From Campylobacter gracilis (GTDB lineage Bacteria > Campylobacterota > Campylobacteria > Campylobacterales > Campylobacteraceae): a stretch of 64,000 nucleotides of DNA. Positions 45,138 through 54,230 of this stretch are shown piece by piece (position 1 is the stretch's first letter; every line of letters begins with the position of its first letter). Made by a program: the position numbers and the translations under genes. The notes under the pieces were generated by a model that was not told the DNA's origin, did not search any database, and saw only the letters and a list, made by a program, of their open reading frames with translations. The stretch lies in contig NZ_JAHAFS010000012.1 of the NCBI RefSeq assembly GCF_018374135.1, forward strand, positions 21,229 to 85,228. The letters run 5' to 3'.

Positions 45138-45773
45138 TTAAAATTCGCGGCGCAATGTTTGATAAAATTTACCCGCCATAATCGCAAGAAAAATGAGTGT
45201 CAAAGCTCCAAATACCATAGCTGTAAATTTATCATCCATCGCAGCGTATTTGTCATATCTGAATTTCATCAGATACTCGCGCTGCGGCGGATATATGCTT
45301 GCATTGTAATCCAAAAATAAAACTTGATATGCCGTGCCGCGATCTTGAAACGGAAACGGACGGCTTTGATACCAAGCTTTAACTCGCTTGCCTTCTAGCC
45401 ATTCGTATGCGATTAACGAGATAGAAGGCTTAATATTTACGCCTTGCCACTCGTCTGCTCCTGTCCGCTTAAAATTAGCTTCAGCAATTGCTGCATTGAG
45501 CAAAATTTTATTTTTATAAAAGGAGGTTAAGTTATCCGTATCGCCATTTAAAAAGATTTTGATAAATTTGCACTCGTCCGTAAAAATCTGCATATATTCG
45601 CGCTCATCATCGCTTCCAACATCCATGATTATTCCGTGTGCAATTTTCAGGTCGTCTAAGCTTTTCGGATTCAAGCCAAAAAGAAATCCGTACCACATCG
45701 CCGCCAAATAAAATGCGATCATAAATAGATCAAACTTACGATCTAAGTTATGCCAAATTTCGCCGAGCTTCAT
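45138..45773 (-). CDS. Hypothetical membrane protein, two helices
   Basis: 211 residues that I do not recognise. One helix near residues 15-35 and another near 188-206 flank an extracytoplasmic domain of about 140 residues with mixed alpha/beta character. The arrangement of helix, folded loop, helix is shared with the orphan gene at 58875. No strong ribosome binding site precedes the ATG. It is 53 bases after the lipoprotein gene and may be cotranscribed with it. Confidence 0.65.
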   Translation of the reverse strand: MKLGEIWHNLDRKFDLFMIAFYLAAMWYGFLFGLNPKSLDDLKIAHGIIMDVGSDDEREYMQIFTDECKFIKIFLNGDTDNLTSFYKNKILLNAAIAEANFKRTGADEWQGVNIKPSISLIAYEWLEGKRVKAWYQSRPFPFQDRGTAYQVLFLDYNASIYPPQREYLMKFRYDKYAAMDDKFTAMVFGALTLIFLAIMAGKFYQTLRREF

Positions 45774-45826
45774 CGATCATTACATTGTAAGTTTCGCTGC
45801 AAGATACGGAATTTTCACGGCTTTTA

Positions 45827-46444
45827 TTATCGCGGGCTATATTCCTGCATCGCCACCACAGGTAGAAATAGCACTGTTCCCACGATTATTATCGGTATAG
45901 CTACGATGGTGCTTATCGTATACAATAGGGCGTTGCCCTCGCAGCGTTCAGGCCTAACCTCGATATTGGCTGGGATTGGGGAGCGCAACCTATCACTAGG
46001 CTTCATTATTTCGTTAAGATTTTTGATCTGCACGACGCGCGCATCGAAGTAGAAAATCGCTTCTATCTCGCCTTTTTTCTCATCGATTTCGATGCGATCT
46101 GCTAAAGCTTTGATTTTGGCGACATCTGCACCGGCTGCGGAATTCAAAAATGCACTGAAGCTGCCGCGCGCCTCGCCGTTTTTAGCATCGGTTACTTCGA
46201 TCTGCACAAACTCGCGCTTAAGCCCTTTGGCGTATCCGCCATCGTAAAATTCCGAGATATTCTTAAGCGACGAGCCGTCCGTCAGCACATAGCTGAGTTT
46301 CTCGCCTACGATGTATTCTTTACCGTCGTTTATGAAAAATGCTGTGATCTTTTCGGGCGTTTCGTTCGCCCCAGGCACTACGTTTTGTTTGCACTGGCAT
46401 CCCACAAGCAGGACAGCTAGTAAAACCGCGATAAATTTTTTCAT
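45827..46444 (-). CDS. Hypothetical lipoprotein with C-terminal membrane helix
   Basis: 205 residues with a clear lipobox (LLVGC, Cys near residue 16), so it is anchored to a membrane by lipid. A beta-rich domain follows, then a hydrophobic segment near 172-192 (TISTIVAIPIIIVGTVLFL), so it may be held at both ends. No family recognised. AAAGGA precedes the start. Confidence 0.7.
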   Translation of the reverse strand: MKKFIAVLLAVLLVGCQCKQNVVPGANETPEKITAFFINDGKEYIVGEKLSYVLTDGSSLKNISEFYDGGYAKGLKREFVQIEVTDAKNGEARGSFSAFLNSAAGADVAKIKALADRIEIDEKKGEIEAIFYFDARVVQIKNLNEIMKPSDRLRSPIPANIEVRPERCEGNALLYTISTIVAIPIIIVGTVLFLPVVAMQEYSPR

Positions 46445-46701
46445 GATAGTCCTTTAAAATTTTAAATTAACGTATGAATTCCACGGCTAAAACTCTATTT
46501 AAAAATTTCAGCAGCGAAATTTCGCGCTTTAAATTTCACGCTCGGAATTTCAGTGCCAAATTCCGCGCTATAAAATCCCGGCGCAGAATTTTGGGTGCGG
46601 AATTTCGATACGGAATTCTGCGCTCAGCAAAGCTCCAGCCACAAATTCCTCTCCGTAAAACTCCGCCGAGAAGCAAAAGCCACGGCTTTTAAATCCCGGC
46701 T

Positions 46702-47145
46702 CTACTTCAGTGCCGCTTTGACCGCCTCGCTCAGCCGCTTGCCGTCCACGCTTGAGCCGAGCGCTTCCTTGGCGGCTTTCATCACGCGCCCCATATCCTT
46801 TGCGCCGCTCGCACCGAGCTGCGCGATTAGTGAGCCAACCTCGGCGGCAAGCTCGGCATCGCTTAGCTGCGCGGGTAGATAAGACGCGATGATCTCGATC
46901 TCGCCCCGCTCTTTTTGCACCAGATCGTCGCGACCGCCCGCACGGTACTGCTCTACAGAGTCGTTTCGGCGCTTGATCTCGCTTTGAAGTATGCTAAAGA
47001 CGCGCTCGTCGCTAAGGCTGATGCGCTCGTCCACCTCGACCTGCTTAAGCGCGGCGTTAAGCATCCGCAGGCTGTCTCTGCGGAAGTGATCGCCGCTTTT
47101 CATCGCCGTTTTAATGTCTTCTAAAATTTGCTCTCGCACACCCAT
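46702..47145 (-). CDS. yqeY: GatB/YqeY domain protein
   Basis: 147 residues with the YqeY signature: VREQILEDIKTAMKSGD, RRDSLRMLNAALKQ and a C-terminal GAKDMGRVMKAAKEALG. The domain is the tRNA-binding tail of the GatB amidotransferase subunit, here free-standing; its own role is not established. The 250 bases on its left (46445-46701) contain many AAATTC/AAATTT words and no gene. Confidence 0.88.
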   Translation of the reverse strand: MGVREQILEDIKTAMKSGDHFRRDSLRMLNAALKQVEVDERISLSDERVFSILQSEIKRRNDSVEQYRAGGRDDLVQKERGEIEIIASYLPAQLSDAELAAEVGSLIAQLGASGAKDMGRVMKAAKEALGSSVDGKRLSEAVKAALK

Positions 47146-47403
47146 TTTCCACTCCTTGAGATTGAAATTTCGGCGGTAATTGTAGCAAATTTAAAATTTG
47201 GCTCGGGTAAATTTAAGAGGATTAAATTTTAAAATTTTAAAGATTTAGCACGATTTGCGGCTAAGCTTAAAGCTCGCGCGGATATCGTCCGCGAAAATAA
47301 GCTCACGCACGAAAGGCTCGCGCGAAGCCTAGTAAAATTTAAAAGCCCCGTAAGAACAAAAATTCCTGCGAGGCAAAGCAAGCGATAAAAGCTCGCAAAG
47401 GCT

Positions 47404-49641
47404 CTATTTAGAGCGCGAGAATATCATTCGCACGATTTGAAGCAAGAAGCATACGCTTCCAACCAAAAAGATTGTATCGCCGATGATACGCGCCCAGCGG
47501 AGCCCGTAGAGGCTATCTTTCTGCAAAAACTCCGCGCTTCTTGCGTACCACATACCTACGTCGATCGCCGCAAACGCCTGCAAAATTCCGACAGGTAATA
47601 GCGAAATCAGCACCATTAGAAGCAGACCCGCGTTAAGCGCCCAAAAGCCGATCTTCATCAGCGTATCGTCAAAATTTTTGTCTTTGTAAATATACAGCGC
47701 CACGAGCCACACGAAGCCGAGCGCCAAAAAGCCGTATACGCCAAATAGCGCCGTATGAGCGTGCACTGCGGTGGTGTTTAAGCCCTGGATGTAAAATAGC
47801 GCAAGCGGCGGGTTGATCAAAAAGCCAAAAACGCCCGCGCCCAGCATATTCCAAAACGCTACGGCGATGAAGCAGTAAAGCGGCCATTTTAGGCGCTTAG
47901 CCCAATCCTGCGCGAATTGAAGCTTGTAGTAATGAAACGCTTCCGAACCCAAAAGCACCAAAGGCACGACCTCAAGCGCCGAGAAGCTCGCGCCCACAGC
48001 CATTATCGGCGTAGTGGTGCCCGCAAAATAAAGGTGGTGGAAGGTGCCAGGAATTCCGCCGATTAGGAAAATCGACGCGCTAGCAATCGAGGTGTAGGTA
48101 GCAAATTTCTTGCTTACTAAGCCTAAGGACGCGAACACGAACGCCAAAGACGCCGTTGCGAAAACCTCGAAAAATCCCTCGACCCAAAGGTGCACGACCC
48201 ACCAGCGCCAATACTCCATCACAGGGATCGGCGAGCGCTGTCCGTAAAATAACCCTGCGCCGTAAAAAAGCCCCACGGCGATAACCGAAGCGGTAAAGAT
48301 CGCTAATAAATTCTTATCGCCCTCGGCTCTAAAGCCCGCGATAAAGCCGCGCAGCACGAGCACCATCCAGATCACGAGGCCCACGAACAGTATCAGCTGC
48401 CAAATTCTACCGAGGTCTAAATACTCGTATCCTTGATGTCCGATCCAGAAGCTGCTGCTTGGATCCATCTTGCCCGCAATCGCCATGTATTCGCCCGCGA
48501 AGCTGCCGACGACCAAGAAAAGAAGCGCGTAGAAAAGCACGTCCACGCCGAGCTTTTGAAATTTCGGATCCTTGCCGCCGTTGATGATCGGAGCTAGAAA
48601 CAATCCCGCCGCCAAAAAGCCCGTAGCGATCCAGAAAATGGACGCCTGCACGTGCCAGGTGCGCGCTAGCGAGTAAGGGATATACTGCGAAATATCAAGC
48701 CCGAAAAAGGACTGACCCTCGATCGTATAGTGCGCAACGAAGCCGCCGATGAAGGCCTGAAATGCAAACAATGCAACCGCTACGAAAAGGTACTTGCCGA
48801 GCGCCTTTTGCGACGGCGTAAGCGCTAAAGCGGCGATCGGATCTGCGCTAAGCCTCGCAGGAGCCTCGAAATCCTCATCCTTTTTGCCGTAGAAATTTCC
48901 AAACCACACTAAAAGACCGATGCCGGTAAGCAAAATAACGAGGCTTGCGATCGTCCAAACGACGTTTTCCGTGGTAGGGACATTGTCTATCAGTGGCTCA
49001 TGCGGCCAGTTATTGGTATAGGTCGCCTCTCCGCTCGGACGATCCGTAGAAACCACCCACGCAGTCCAAAATATGAAATCCACGAGCTCGGCACGGTGTT
49101 GCTCGTTTGCGAGCGTGTTTTCCTTCATCGCGTAATCCTCGCGAAGCTTTTTAAAGCGCGGATCGTTTCCGAAAACGCCCATGTACTCGTCTTTTACGAC
49201 CGCCATAGCCTTTAAGCGATCATCGCTTAGTTTAACGGCGCCGTCTTTTACGGTGTTGGTGCGGTACTCGGCCTTGGTAAGCGCCTTAATCTGCGCCTTT
49301 TGCTCGTCGCTCAAAGCGTCAAATTTCGCTCCGAAGCGCTCCTGCGCCTTGATATCCATAAACGCAACCAGCTCCTTATGCAGCCAATCCGCGCTCCAAT
49401 CGGGCGCCTGATACGCGCCGTGACCCCAGATCGAGCCCACCTGCATACCGCCGATGCTCTGCCAGGCTTCCTGCCCGCGGTAAATACGCTCGGTGCTGAT
49501 TAGCTCGTTGCCGCTAGCATCGGTAAATTTTACCACCGGCGGAGACTGCCTATACACCTCGCCGCCGTAAAAACCCAAGAAACTAAAGCCCACGATGAGC
49601 ACCGCTACAAGCGCCATCCAGAGCTTCTTAAATTCTGCCAT
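47404..49641 (-). CDS. norZ: Quinol-dependent nitric oxide reductase (qNOR)
   Basis: Reduces two NO to N2O with quinol electrons, detoxifying host NO and supporting anaerobic respiration. About 745 residues and 14 membrane helices. A fused NorC-like N-terminal region (periplasmic, without a CxxCH haem c motif) is followed by the NorB core with HLWVEGFFEVFATA, FHHLYFAG and HVQASIFWIATGF supplying haem and non-haem iron ligands. The first helix plus fused N-domain distinguishes it from cytochrome-c-dependent cNOR. I start at the ATG at 49641 with AGGAG; a GTG two codons earlier is in frame. No regulator lies next to it. Confidence 0.93.
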   Translation of the reverse strand: MAEFKKLWMALVAVLIVGFSFLGFYGGEVYRQSPPVVKFTDASGNELISTERIYRGQEAWQSIGGMQVGSIWGHGAYQAPDWSADWLHKELVAFMDIKAQERFGAKFDALSDEQKAQIKALTKAEYRTNTVKDGAVKLSDDRLKAMAVVKDEYMGVFGNDPRFKKLREDYAMKENTLANEQHRAELVDFIFWTAWVVSTDRPSGEATYTNNWPHEPLIDNVPTTENVVWTIASLVILLTGIGLLVWFGNFYGKKDEDFEAPARLSADPIAALALTPSQKALGKYLFVAVALFAFQAFIGGFVAHYTIEGQSFFGLDISQYIPYSLARTWHVQASIFWIATGFLAAGLFLAPIINGGKDPKFQKLGVDVLFYALLFLVVGSFAGEYMAIAGKMDPSSSFWIGHQGYEYLDLGRIWQLILFVGLVIWMVLVLRGFIAGFRAEGDKNLLAIFTASVIAVGLFYGAGLFYGQRSPIPVMEYWRWWVVHLWVEGFFEVFATASLAFVFASLGLVSKKFATYTSIASASIFLIGGIPGTFHHLYFAGTTTPIMAVGASFSALEVVPLVLLGSEAFHYYKLQFAQDWAKRLKWPLYCFIAVAFWNMLGAGVFGFLINPPLALFYIQGLNTTAVHAHTALFGVYGFLALGFVWLVALYIYKDKNFDDTLMKIGFWALNAGLLLMVLISLLPVGILQAFAAIDVGMWYARSAEFLQKDSLYGLRWARIIGDTIFLVGSVCFLLQIVRMIFSRSK

Positions 49642-49642
49642 T

Positions 49643-49672
49643 TTCACTCCTTTAACTGAAATTAGGAGTGAA
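49643..49672 (-). promoter_or_regulatory. Inverted repeat covering the norZ ribosome binding site
   Basis: On the norZ message TTCACTCCT and AGGAGTGAA are perfect 9-bp complements with a 12-base loop; the 3' arm contains the AGGAG ribosome binding site and ends one base before the ATG. As RNA it could hide the site from the ribosome. As DNA it is a symmetric operator-like site. Which applies cannot be told from sequence. Confidence 0.45.
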
Positions 49673-49785
49673 TTTTACCTATTTAAATTTCTATAAGCAT
49701 TGAGGTCCGTCAATAAAAAGATAAAATTTATCTGCTTAAGCTGGAATTTATTAAAGTATACTGAAATAAAGGGTTTTAAAAAATT

Positions 49786-50436
49786 TTATATAAAATTTAT
49801 ATCTATAAATCTATCCCTTACCTCAATATTATCAAGATTTAGATTTAGTTTGTCTTTTAAATACTTTTTCAAATTTACTCGTTCATACTCACTTAACATA
49901 GTTAACGGAATGGCAAAATAATTACTATGAGTACTATCTAATAAAATTAGAACATTTAAATTTATGCTATCTATTCTTCTTAAAATTTTAAGTACACCAA
50001 AGCAAAGAAGATTTATCGGATGCAAAGCGTACGATAAAATTAGCAAGAGAAATTTTTTAAACCTAGTTATATTGGCATTGTATTTGCAAGCGTCTTCAAT
50101 CACGAGTCCAGAAAATTTATAAATAGCGATTTTATCGAAATTAGAAGCCTTTACACTTTTATGTACCGAATATACATCGTTATAATTTTTGCATAAAGAA
50201 TTATATTCTATTCTATCGGAATAGAAATTTAAAAATTTATGTTTATTAATAAATAAAATTCCCACTAAAAAAGTAACAGCTCCTAAAAATTGATATGCCC
50301 AAGCACTTCCTCTGCAGAAAAATAGAAATATAACTAAAAATACAGCTAATATTAAATAACATTCTGTGCTGATTTTAGTCCAATAATCTTTGATCATAAA
50401 AAGAGGCATTTCAGATTTATAACTTTGAAATTTCAT
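49786..50436 (-). CDS. Hypothetical membrane protein, low GC
   Basis: About 216 residues, unrecognised. Two helices near 30-70 are followed by a cytoplasmic beta-rich segment (NFYSDRIEYNSL and following) that reads like a small bacterial PH-type domain, then a hydrophobic stretch near 145-160 and a charged C-terminus. Base composition is much more AT-rich than in norZ or pbp1A, suggesting foreign DNA. The ATG at 50436 has GGAG nine bases upstream; a TTG five codons earlier is also in frame. Confidence 0.65.
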   Translation of the reverse strand: MKFQSYKSEMPLFMIKDYWTKISTECYLILAVFLVIFLFFCRGSAWAYQFLGAVTFLVGILFINKHKFLNFYSDRIEYNSLCKNYNDVYSVHKSVKASNFDKIAIYKFSGLVIEDACKYNANITRFKKFLLLILSYALHPINLLCFGVLKILRRIDSINLNVLILLDSTHSNYFAIPLTMLSEYERVNLKKYLKDKLNLNLDNIEVRDRFIDINFI

Positions 50437-50477
50437 ACGATAATACTCCAAATTTTTAATTCAATACGCCGCTCTTT

Positions 50478-51129
50478 TCATTGACTTTGCTCTGCATCTT
50501 TCACTCCTTTTAAATAGAAATATATTTTGTAAATAAATTCGAATGTAGACATTAATATTACGGAACCCGAAAGAGAAAAACCGGATTGAAAGAAAAAGAT
50601 ATATCCAAAAATTGAAAATCTACTTTGAAATTCCGGCATAAAATGGCTTGTTCTTATGCTTATACCGCTACTTGCAAAATATCCGGTATAATAAACCCAA
50701 AACATAAAAATACCAAGACCGAACATAAATGGAAGCAACAAAAACGGGCAATCGTTTTCCCGCTTCTTTTTTGAAAGCACTATAAAATCATCATCATATC
50801 TGCAAAAGTAAATATAATAAACCAATGAATATAAGCTAGAAACCGCAAAAAATAATAATCCCGTATATCCACATAATACTAACGTAAAATTCCGAAAGTT
50901 GGGTGTATGGGCTAATATTGCCGATAATTTCGATATTTGGAAAATAGCTTTTCATAAAATTTACGAAATTTAAGCACACAGGAGAAATATCTAAAATATT
51001 TTTAGGAATTATAAAGGCGCTAAGAGAATATAAAAAATATATAAAACACAATTTCGTAAAAAATTTACCGAATTTTATACGAGTATTTTCTATTCTTATC
51101 TTTTTGCTTTCAAATTCTAAATCCTGCAA
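50478..51129 (-). pseudogene. Hypothetical multi-helix membrane protein split by a frameshift
   Basis: Two reading frames cover this gene: 51129-50836 (97 residues) and a second that takes over and ends at 50478. The first stops inside a membrane helix (SIMWIYGIIIFCGF). The second has no start of its own: its only candidate TTG (50825) lies in the middle of a helix, and it stays open upstream to about 50951. Removing one T from the T6 run at 50847-50852 joins them into one protein of about 215 residues with an intact helix (YGIIIFAVSSLYSLVYYI). So it is one gene broken by one base, or a sequence error. Family unknown; low GC like its neighbour. Confidence 0.6.
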
Positions 51130-51175
51130 TCTTAACCCCTAAATAAAATGATTACGCATTTTATTGCCTACAACC

Positions 51176-51216
51176 TTACACAAACTATAAAATTAGCATA
51201 TTTATAGTTTGTGTAA
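51176..51216. repeat. Perfect 16-bp inverted repeat
   Basis: TTACACAAACTATAAA (51176-51191) and TTTATAGTTTGTGTAA (51201-51216) are exact complements with a 9-base loop. It lies 56 bases after the pbp1A stop and 47 before the frameshifted gene, at the border between normal and low-GC DNA. It lacks the GC stem and T-run of a terminator; it may be an operator, a boundary repeat of inserted DNA, or a weak terminator. Confidence 0.6.
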
Positions 51217-51271
51217 CGCAATCTATGTAAGGGCTTCCGAGAACGGATTAAATTTGGATTTGCATCCAAAT

Positions 51272-53182
51272 TTAAAGCGATCCGTCGCTGCTACTTTCTC
51301 GGGGTTTAGGAAGCGGCGAAATTTTAGTATAATATTCCTCCTTGCCGTTGTATTGGCGGCTAAAAACGCCGTCTGGGATGGTAAAGTTGCGCTTGGTTTG
51401 CGGATATTCTTTTAAATAGGCATCTAAAAATTTCGCAAAGACCGGTGCTGCAGTACGTCCGCCACCCTCGACCTTTCGCATAGGTTTATAATCGTCGTTG
51501 CCATACCAGATTATGATCTGCAGATCGGGCGTAAAGCCGCAAAACCATGCATCTATGCTGTCGTTTGAGGTACCTGTTTTGCCCGCTATGTCGATGCCTT
51601 GCACTCGCGCGCGAGTACCGGTGCCGCGCTGCACGATATTTTTTAGCAGCGTAGTCATCAGATATGCCTGCTCAGGGCGCAGCACGCGACGTCTCTCAGG
51701 CTCGATAAAGCGAGTTTTGCCGTCCTTATCGGTAATCGAAACGATAAATTTTGATTTTGCTGTAATTCCAAGCCCCGGGAACATCGAATACATTGTGGAG
51801 TATTCAAGCGGCGAAATTCCGTAGCTGCCGATAGCCACCGATAGAGCGGGCGGGACGTTTTTAAAGCCGAACTCGCCCAGCTTTTTTACCGCGCGATCAA
51901 CGCCGATAGATTGCATCAGATTGATCGAGGCAAGGTTACGTGAGCGCGTTAAAGCTTCTTTGATCGTGATGTAGCCGCTGTAAGTCTTGTCGTAATTTTT
52001 CGGCTTCCACGTTTTATCGCTGCCATCGTCGAATTCTCTAGCTATATCGGGAACTTCGGTCATCGTCGAGTAGCCCATATCAAGGGCGATTTGATAGACG
52101 AAAGGCTTGAAGCTGGAGCCGGTTTGGCGCTGGGATTGGCTGGCGCGATTGAAATTTGATTTCGCGTAATCCACGCCGCCTACTAAGGCTAAAATTTCGC
52201 CATTTTGCGGATGCGTGACGACCATAGCGCCGTTTACGTTACTTGCATTGGCGTCTTTGTTGCGCTTTAAAATTTCATTGTAGCCGAAAACTAATGCCTC
52301 TTGCGCCATCGCTTGCGCCTTTAGATCAAGGCTCGTGTCTATGCGATATCCGCCCGTACGGACGTCCGGCAGAATTTTTTCGGCTTCTTTTATAATCTCA
52401 TCTACGGCATACGGCGCTACGTTTTGCGTGAGCGTTTCATTGTAGATCATAGGCTGTTCGTTCATCGCAAGCTCATATTCGGTCTTATTTATCCAGCCGA
52501 GCTCATGCATCCTATAAATCACATTATTGGCGCGCGAAAGCGACAAATCTAGGTGCTTAGTAGGATCGAAGCTGCTAGGAGCTTTCGGCAAGCCCACTAA
52601 AATCGCGATCTCTTTAAGGCTCAAATCTTGCAAATCCTTTTTGAAATATCCCAAAGCCGCCGTGCGGATGCCGTAATATCCGTGCCCGAAATACACTTCG
52701 TTGAAGTAACGCTCTAGAATTTGTTCCTTGCTTAGGGCGTTTTCTATCTTAAGCGATAGAATCGCTTCTTTGATCTTGCGATCAAGCTTCTTTTCGCTCG
52801 AAAGAACTAAATTTCGCGTGATCTGCTGCGTAATCGTGGAAGCCCCTTCGACGAATTTCATCGCTTTGACGTCCTTAATAATCGCCCTAAAAATCGCCTC
52901 CACGTTCACGCCGCCATGCTCGAAAAACGCCGTATCCTCGATAGCTACGAGCGCCTCGATCACGCGGCCCGGGATCTCGTCAAATTTTACGTAAATTCTA
53001 TTTTGTTCATTAAAAACATTGGCTATCAAATTGCCGTTGCGGTCATAAATTTTAGTCGTAAGCTCGGGATGATAATCTATGATCGAGTCCGATTCCAAGC
53101 GGATTTGCGAGTAAAAATACAAAAAAATTCCGCCTGCGGCAAACGCACAAACCGTAATAAAACTAAATAAAACTCTTACCAT
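51272..53182 (-). CDS. mrcA: Penicillin-binding protein 1A, bifunctional class A
   Basis: Polymerises and cross-links peptidoglycan at the outer face of the inner membrane. 636 residues: a membrane anchor at 5-25, glycosyltransferase domain with the catalytic Glu in AIEDTAFFEHGG near 82 and GASTITQQ near 113, then a transpeptidase with SSFK (356-359), SRN near 414 and KTGT near 540. The order and length match C. jejuni PBP1A. The start overlaps the maf stop by seven bases; it is the last gene of the alaS operon. Confidence 0.95.
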   Translation of the reverse strand: MVRVLFSFITVCAFAAGGIFLYFYSQIRLESDSIIDYHPELTTKIYDRNGNLIANVFNEQNRIYVKFDEIPGRVIEALVAIEDTAFFEHGGVNVEAIFRAIIKDVKAMKFVEGASTITQQITRNLVLSSEKKLDRKIKEAILSLKIENALSKEQILERYFNEVYFGHGYYGIRTAALGYFKKDLQDLSLKEIAILVGLPKAPSSFDPTKHLDLSLSRANNVIYRMHELGWINKTEYELAMNEQPMIYNETLTQNVAPYAVDEIIKEAEKILPDVRTGGYRIDTSLDLKAQAMAQEALVFGYNEILKRNKDANASNVNGAMVVTHPQNGEILALVGGVDYAKSNFNRASQSQRQTGSSFKPFVYQIALDMGYSTMTEVPDIAREFDDGSDKTWKPKNYDKTYSGYITIKEALTRSRNLASINLMQSIGVDRAVKKLGEFGFKNVPPALSVAIGSYGISPLEYSTMYSMFPGLGITAKSKFIVSITDKDGKTRFIEPERRRVLRPEQAYLMTTLLKNIVQRGTGTRARVQGIDIAGKTGTSNDSIDAWFCGFTPDLQIIIWYGNDDYKPMRKVEGGGRTAAPVFAKFLDAYLKEYPQTKRNFTIPDGVFSRQYNGKEEYYTKISPLPKPRESSSDGSL

Positions 53183-53721
53183 ACAAACCTCTTTAAAATT
53201 TCCAGATCAAGCCCCATCGCCGTGAATTTTGACCCACGCGAGCTTTTGATATATTTTTCGTTAAAGCCTTCGATACTCATCGCACCCGCCTTGCCACGCC
53301 AATCGCCGCTAGCGATATAGCTTTTTAAATCCGCTTCATTAAATTCCGCAAATTCAAAGCTTGCGACGCTAAGTGCCGAAAGCTCTAGCGCCTTACTGCA
53401 AAAAATCATCGCAGTATAAACGGCGCAGCTGGCACCGCTTTGAGCTCGCAGCATTCTTAATGCGTCCGCTTCATCCCGCGCCTTGCCTAAAATTTTACCG
53501 CCGGCAAGCACGGAGCTATCGGCAAACAGCACTCTATCATAATTTTTATAAATTTTAAAAAACTGCACTTTCTTGGCTACGGCAACGCGGTAAGCATAGG
53601 TGCGTGCATCGTCCTTGCTAATGCCGCTTTCATCGAAATTAAAAGGAATTTGCGTAAATTCTACGCCGTTATCCTTTAGAATTTGCGCTCTAGTAGGCGA
53701 ACTTGAAGCTAAATAAATCAT
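53176..53721 (-). CDS. maf: Maf-like nucleotide pyrophosphatase
   Basis: A 181-residue house-cleaning pyrophosphatase that removes non-canonical nucleotides, also linked to septum inhibition. The N-terminal IYLASSSPTRAQILKDNG is the Maf signature, with FADSSVLAGG near 67 and GDWRGKAGAMSIEGF near 140. I start at the ATG at 53721, whose first base overlaps the stop of the upstream gene (TGATG). The Asp to Ala-rich motif variants fit the YhdE-type branch, but substrate is not certain. Confidence 0.9.
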   Translation of the reverse strand: MIYLASSSPTRAQILKDNGVEFTQIPFNFDESGISKDDARTYAYRVAVAKKVQFFKIYKNYDRVLFADSSVLAGGKILGKARDEADALRMLRAQSGASCAVYTAMIFCSKALELSALSVASFEFAEFNEADLKSYIASGDWRGKAGAMSIEGFNEKYIKSSRGSKFTAMGLDLEILKRFVW

Positions 53722-54230
53722 CAAAATTCACCCACTGTCACGCCCAAATAAACGCAAATCAGCGTAACTACGATATTTAACGGGATGAAATATTTAACGA
53801 CGATGATTAAATGCTCATTCGCCTCAAGCTCATCTCCCGCATCCAAAGCTCGCTTCAAAGATGAAATTTTATAATGCATGTAGATAAAATTTAGTAATAT
53901 AAAGCCGGCGCCAGCCCACAGTGTCGCAATCGCGCCTTTTACCATAGGATCTGAAAATTTAAAACCTCCGCCGTCCGCAAGAAAAAATCCACTTACGCAA
54001 ACGATCGCCAAAAATAGTGCAAAGAGTTGTTCGTAGCGTTTCATATATCGCAAAATTTCTGTAAATTTTACATCCTTTACATCTGCTTGGCTTTTACTGC
54101 TTAAATTCATAAAAATTCGCGCGATCAAAAATACGCAGATCTGCGCGCAGATCAAAAAAATCACGCTTAAAATGTGAATCAGCGGCAAAATTTGCGAGGC
54201 TTTGATGAAGCCGGTATCGATTTCGTTCAA
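53721..54230 (-). CDS. Conserved inner-membrane protein, four helices
   Basis: 169 residues with helices near 15-40, 68-88, 103-120 and 148-166. No family is recognised with confidence. It starts with a TTG whose last two bases are part of the alaS TGA (ATTTGA), with AAAGG six bases upstream, so its translation is coupled to ribosomes finishing alaS. It is followed by maf with a one-base overlap. Confidence 0.7.
   Translation of the reverse strand: MNEIDTGFIKASQILPLIHILSVIFLICAQICVFLIARIFMNLSSKSQADVKDVKFTEILRYMKRYEQLFALFLAIVCVSGFFLADGGGFKFSDPMVKGAIATLWAGAGFILLNFIYMHYKISSLKRALDAGDELEANEHLIIVVKYFIPLNIVVTLICVYLGVTVGEF

Noticed and set aside
50847..50852. Phase-variable tract controlling the membrane gene
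   Set aside because: T6 is too short and of the wrong type; Campylobacter phase variation usually uses G or C runs of seven or more.
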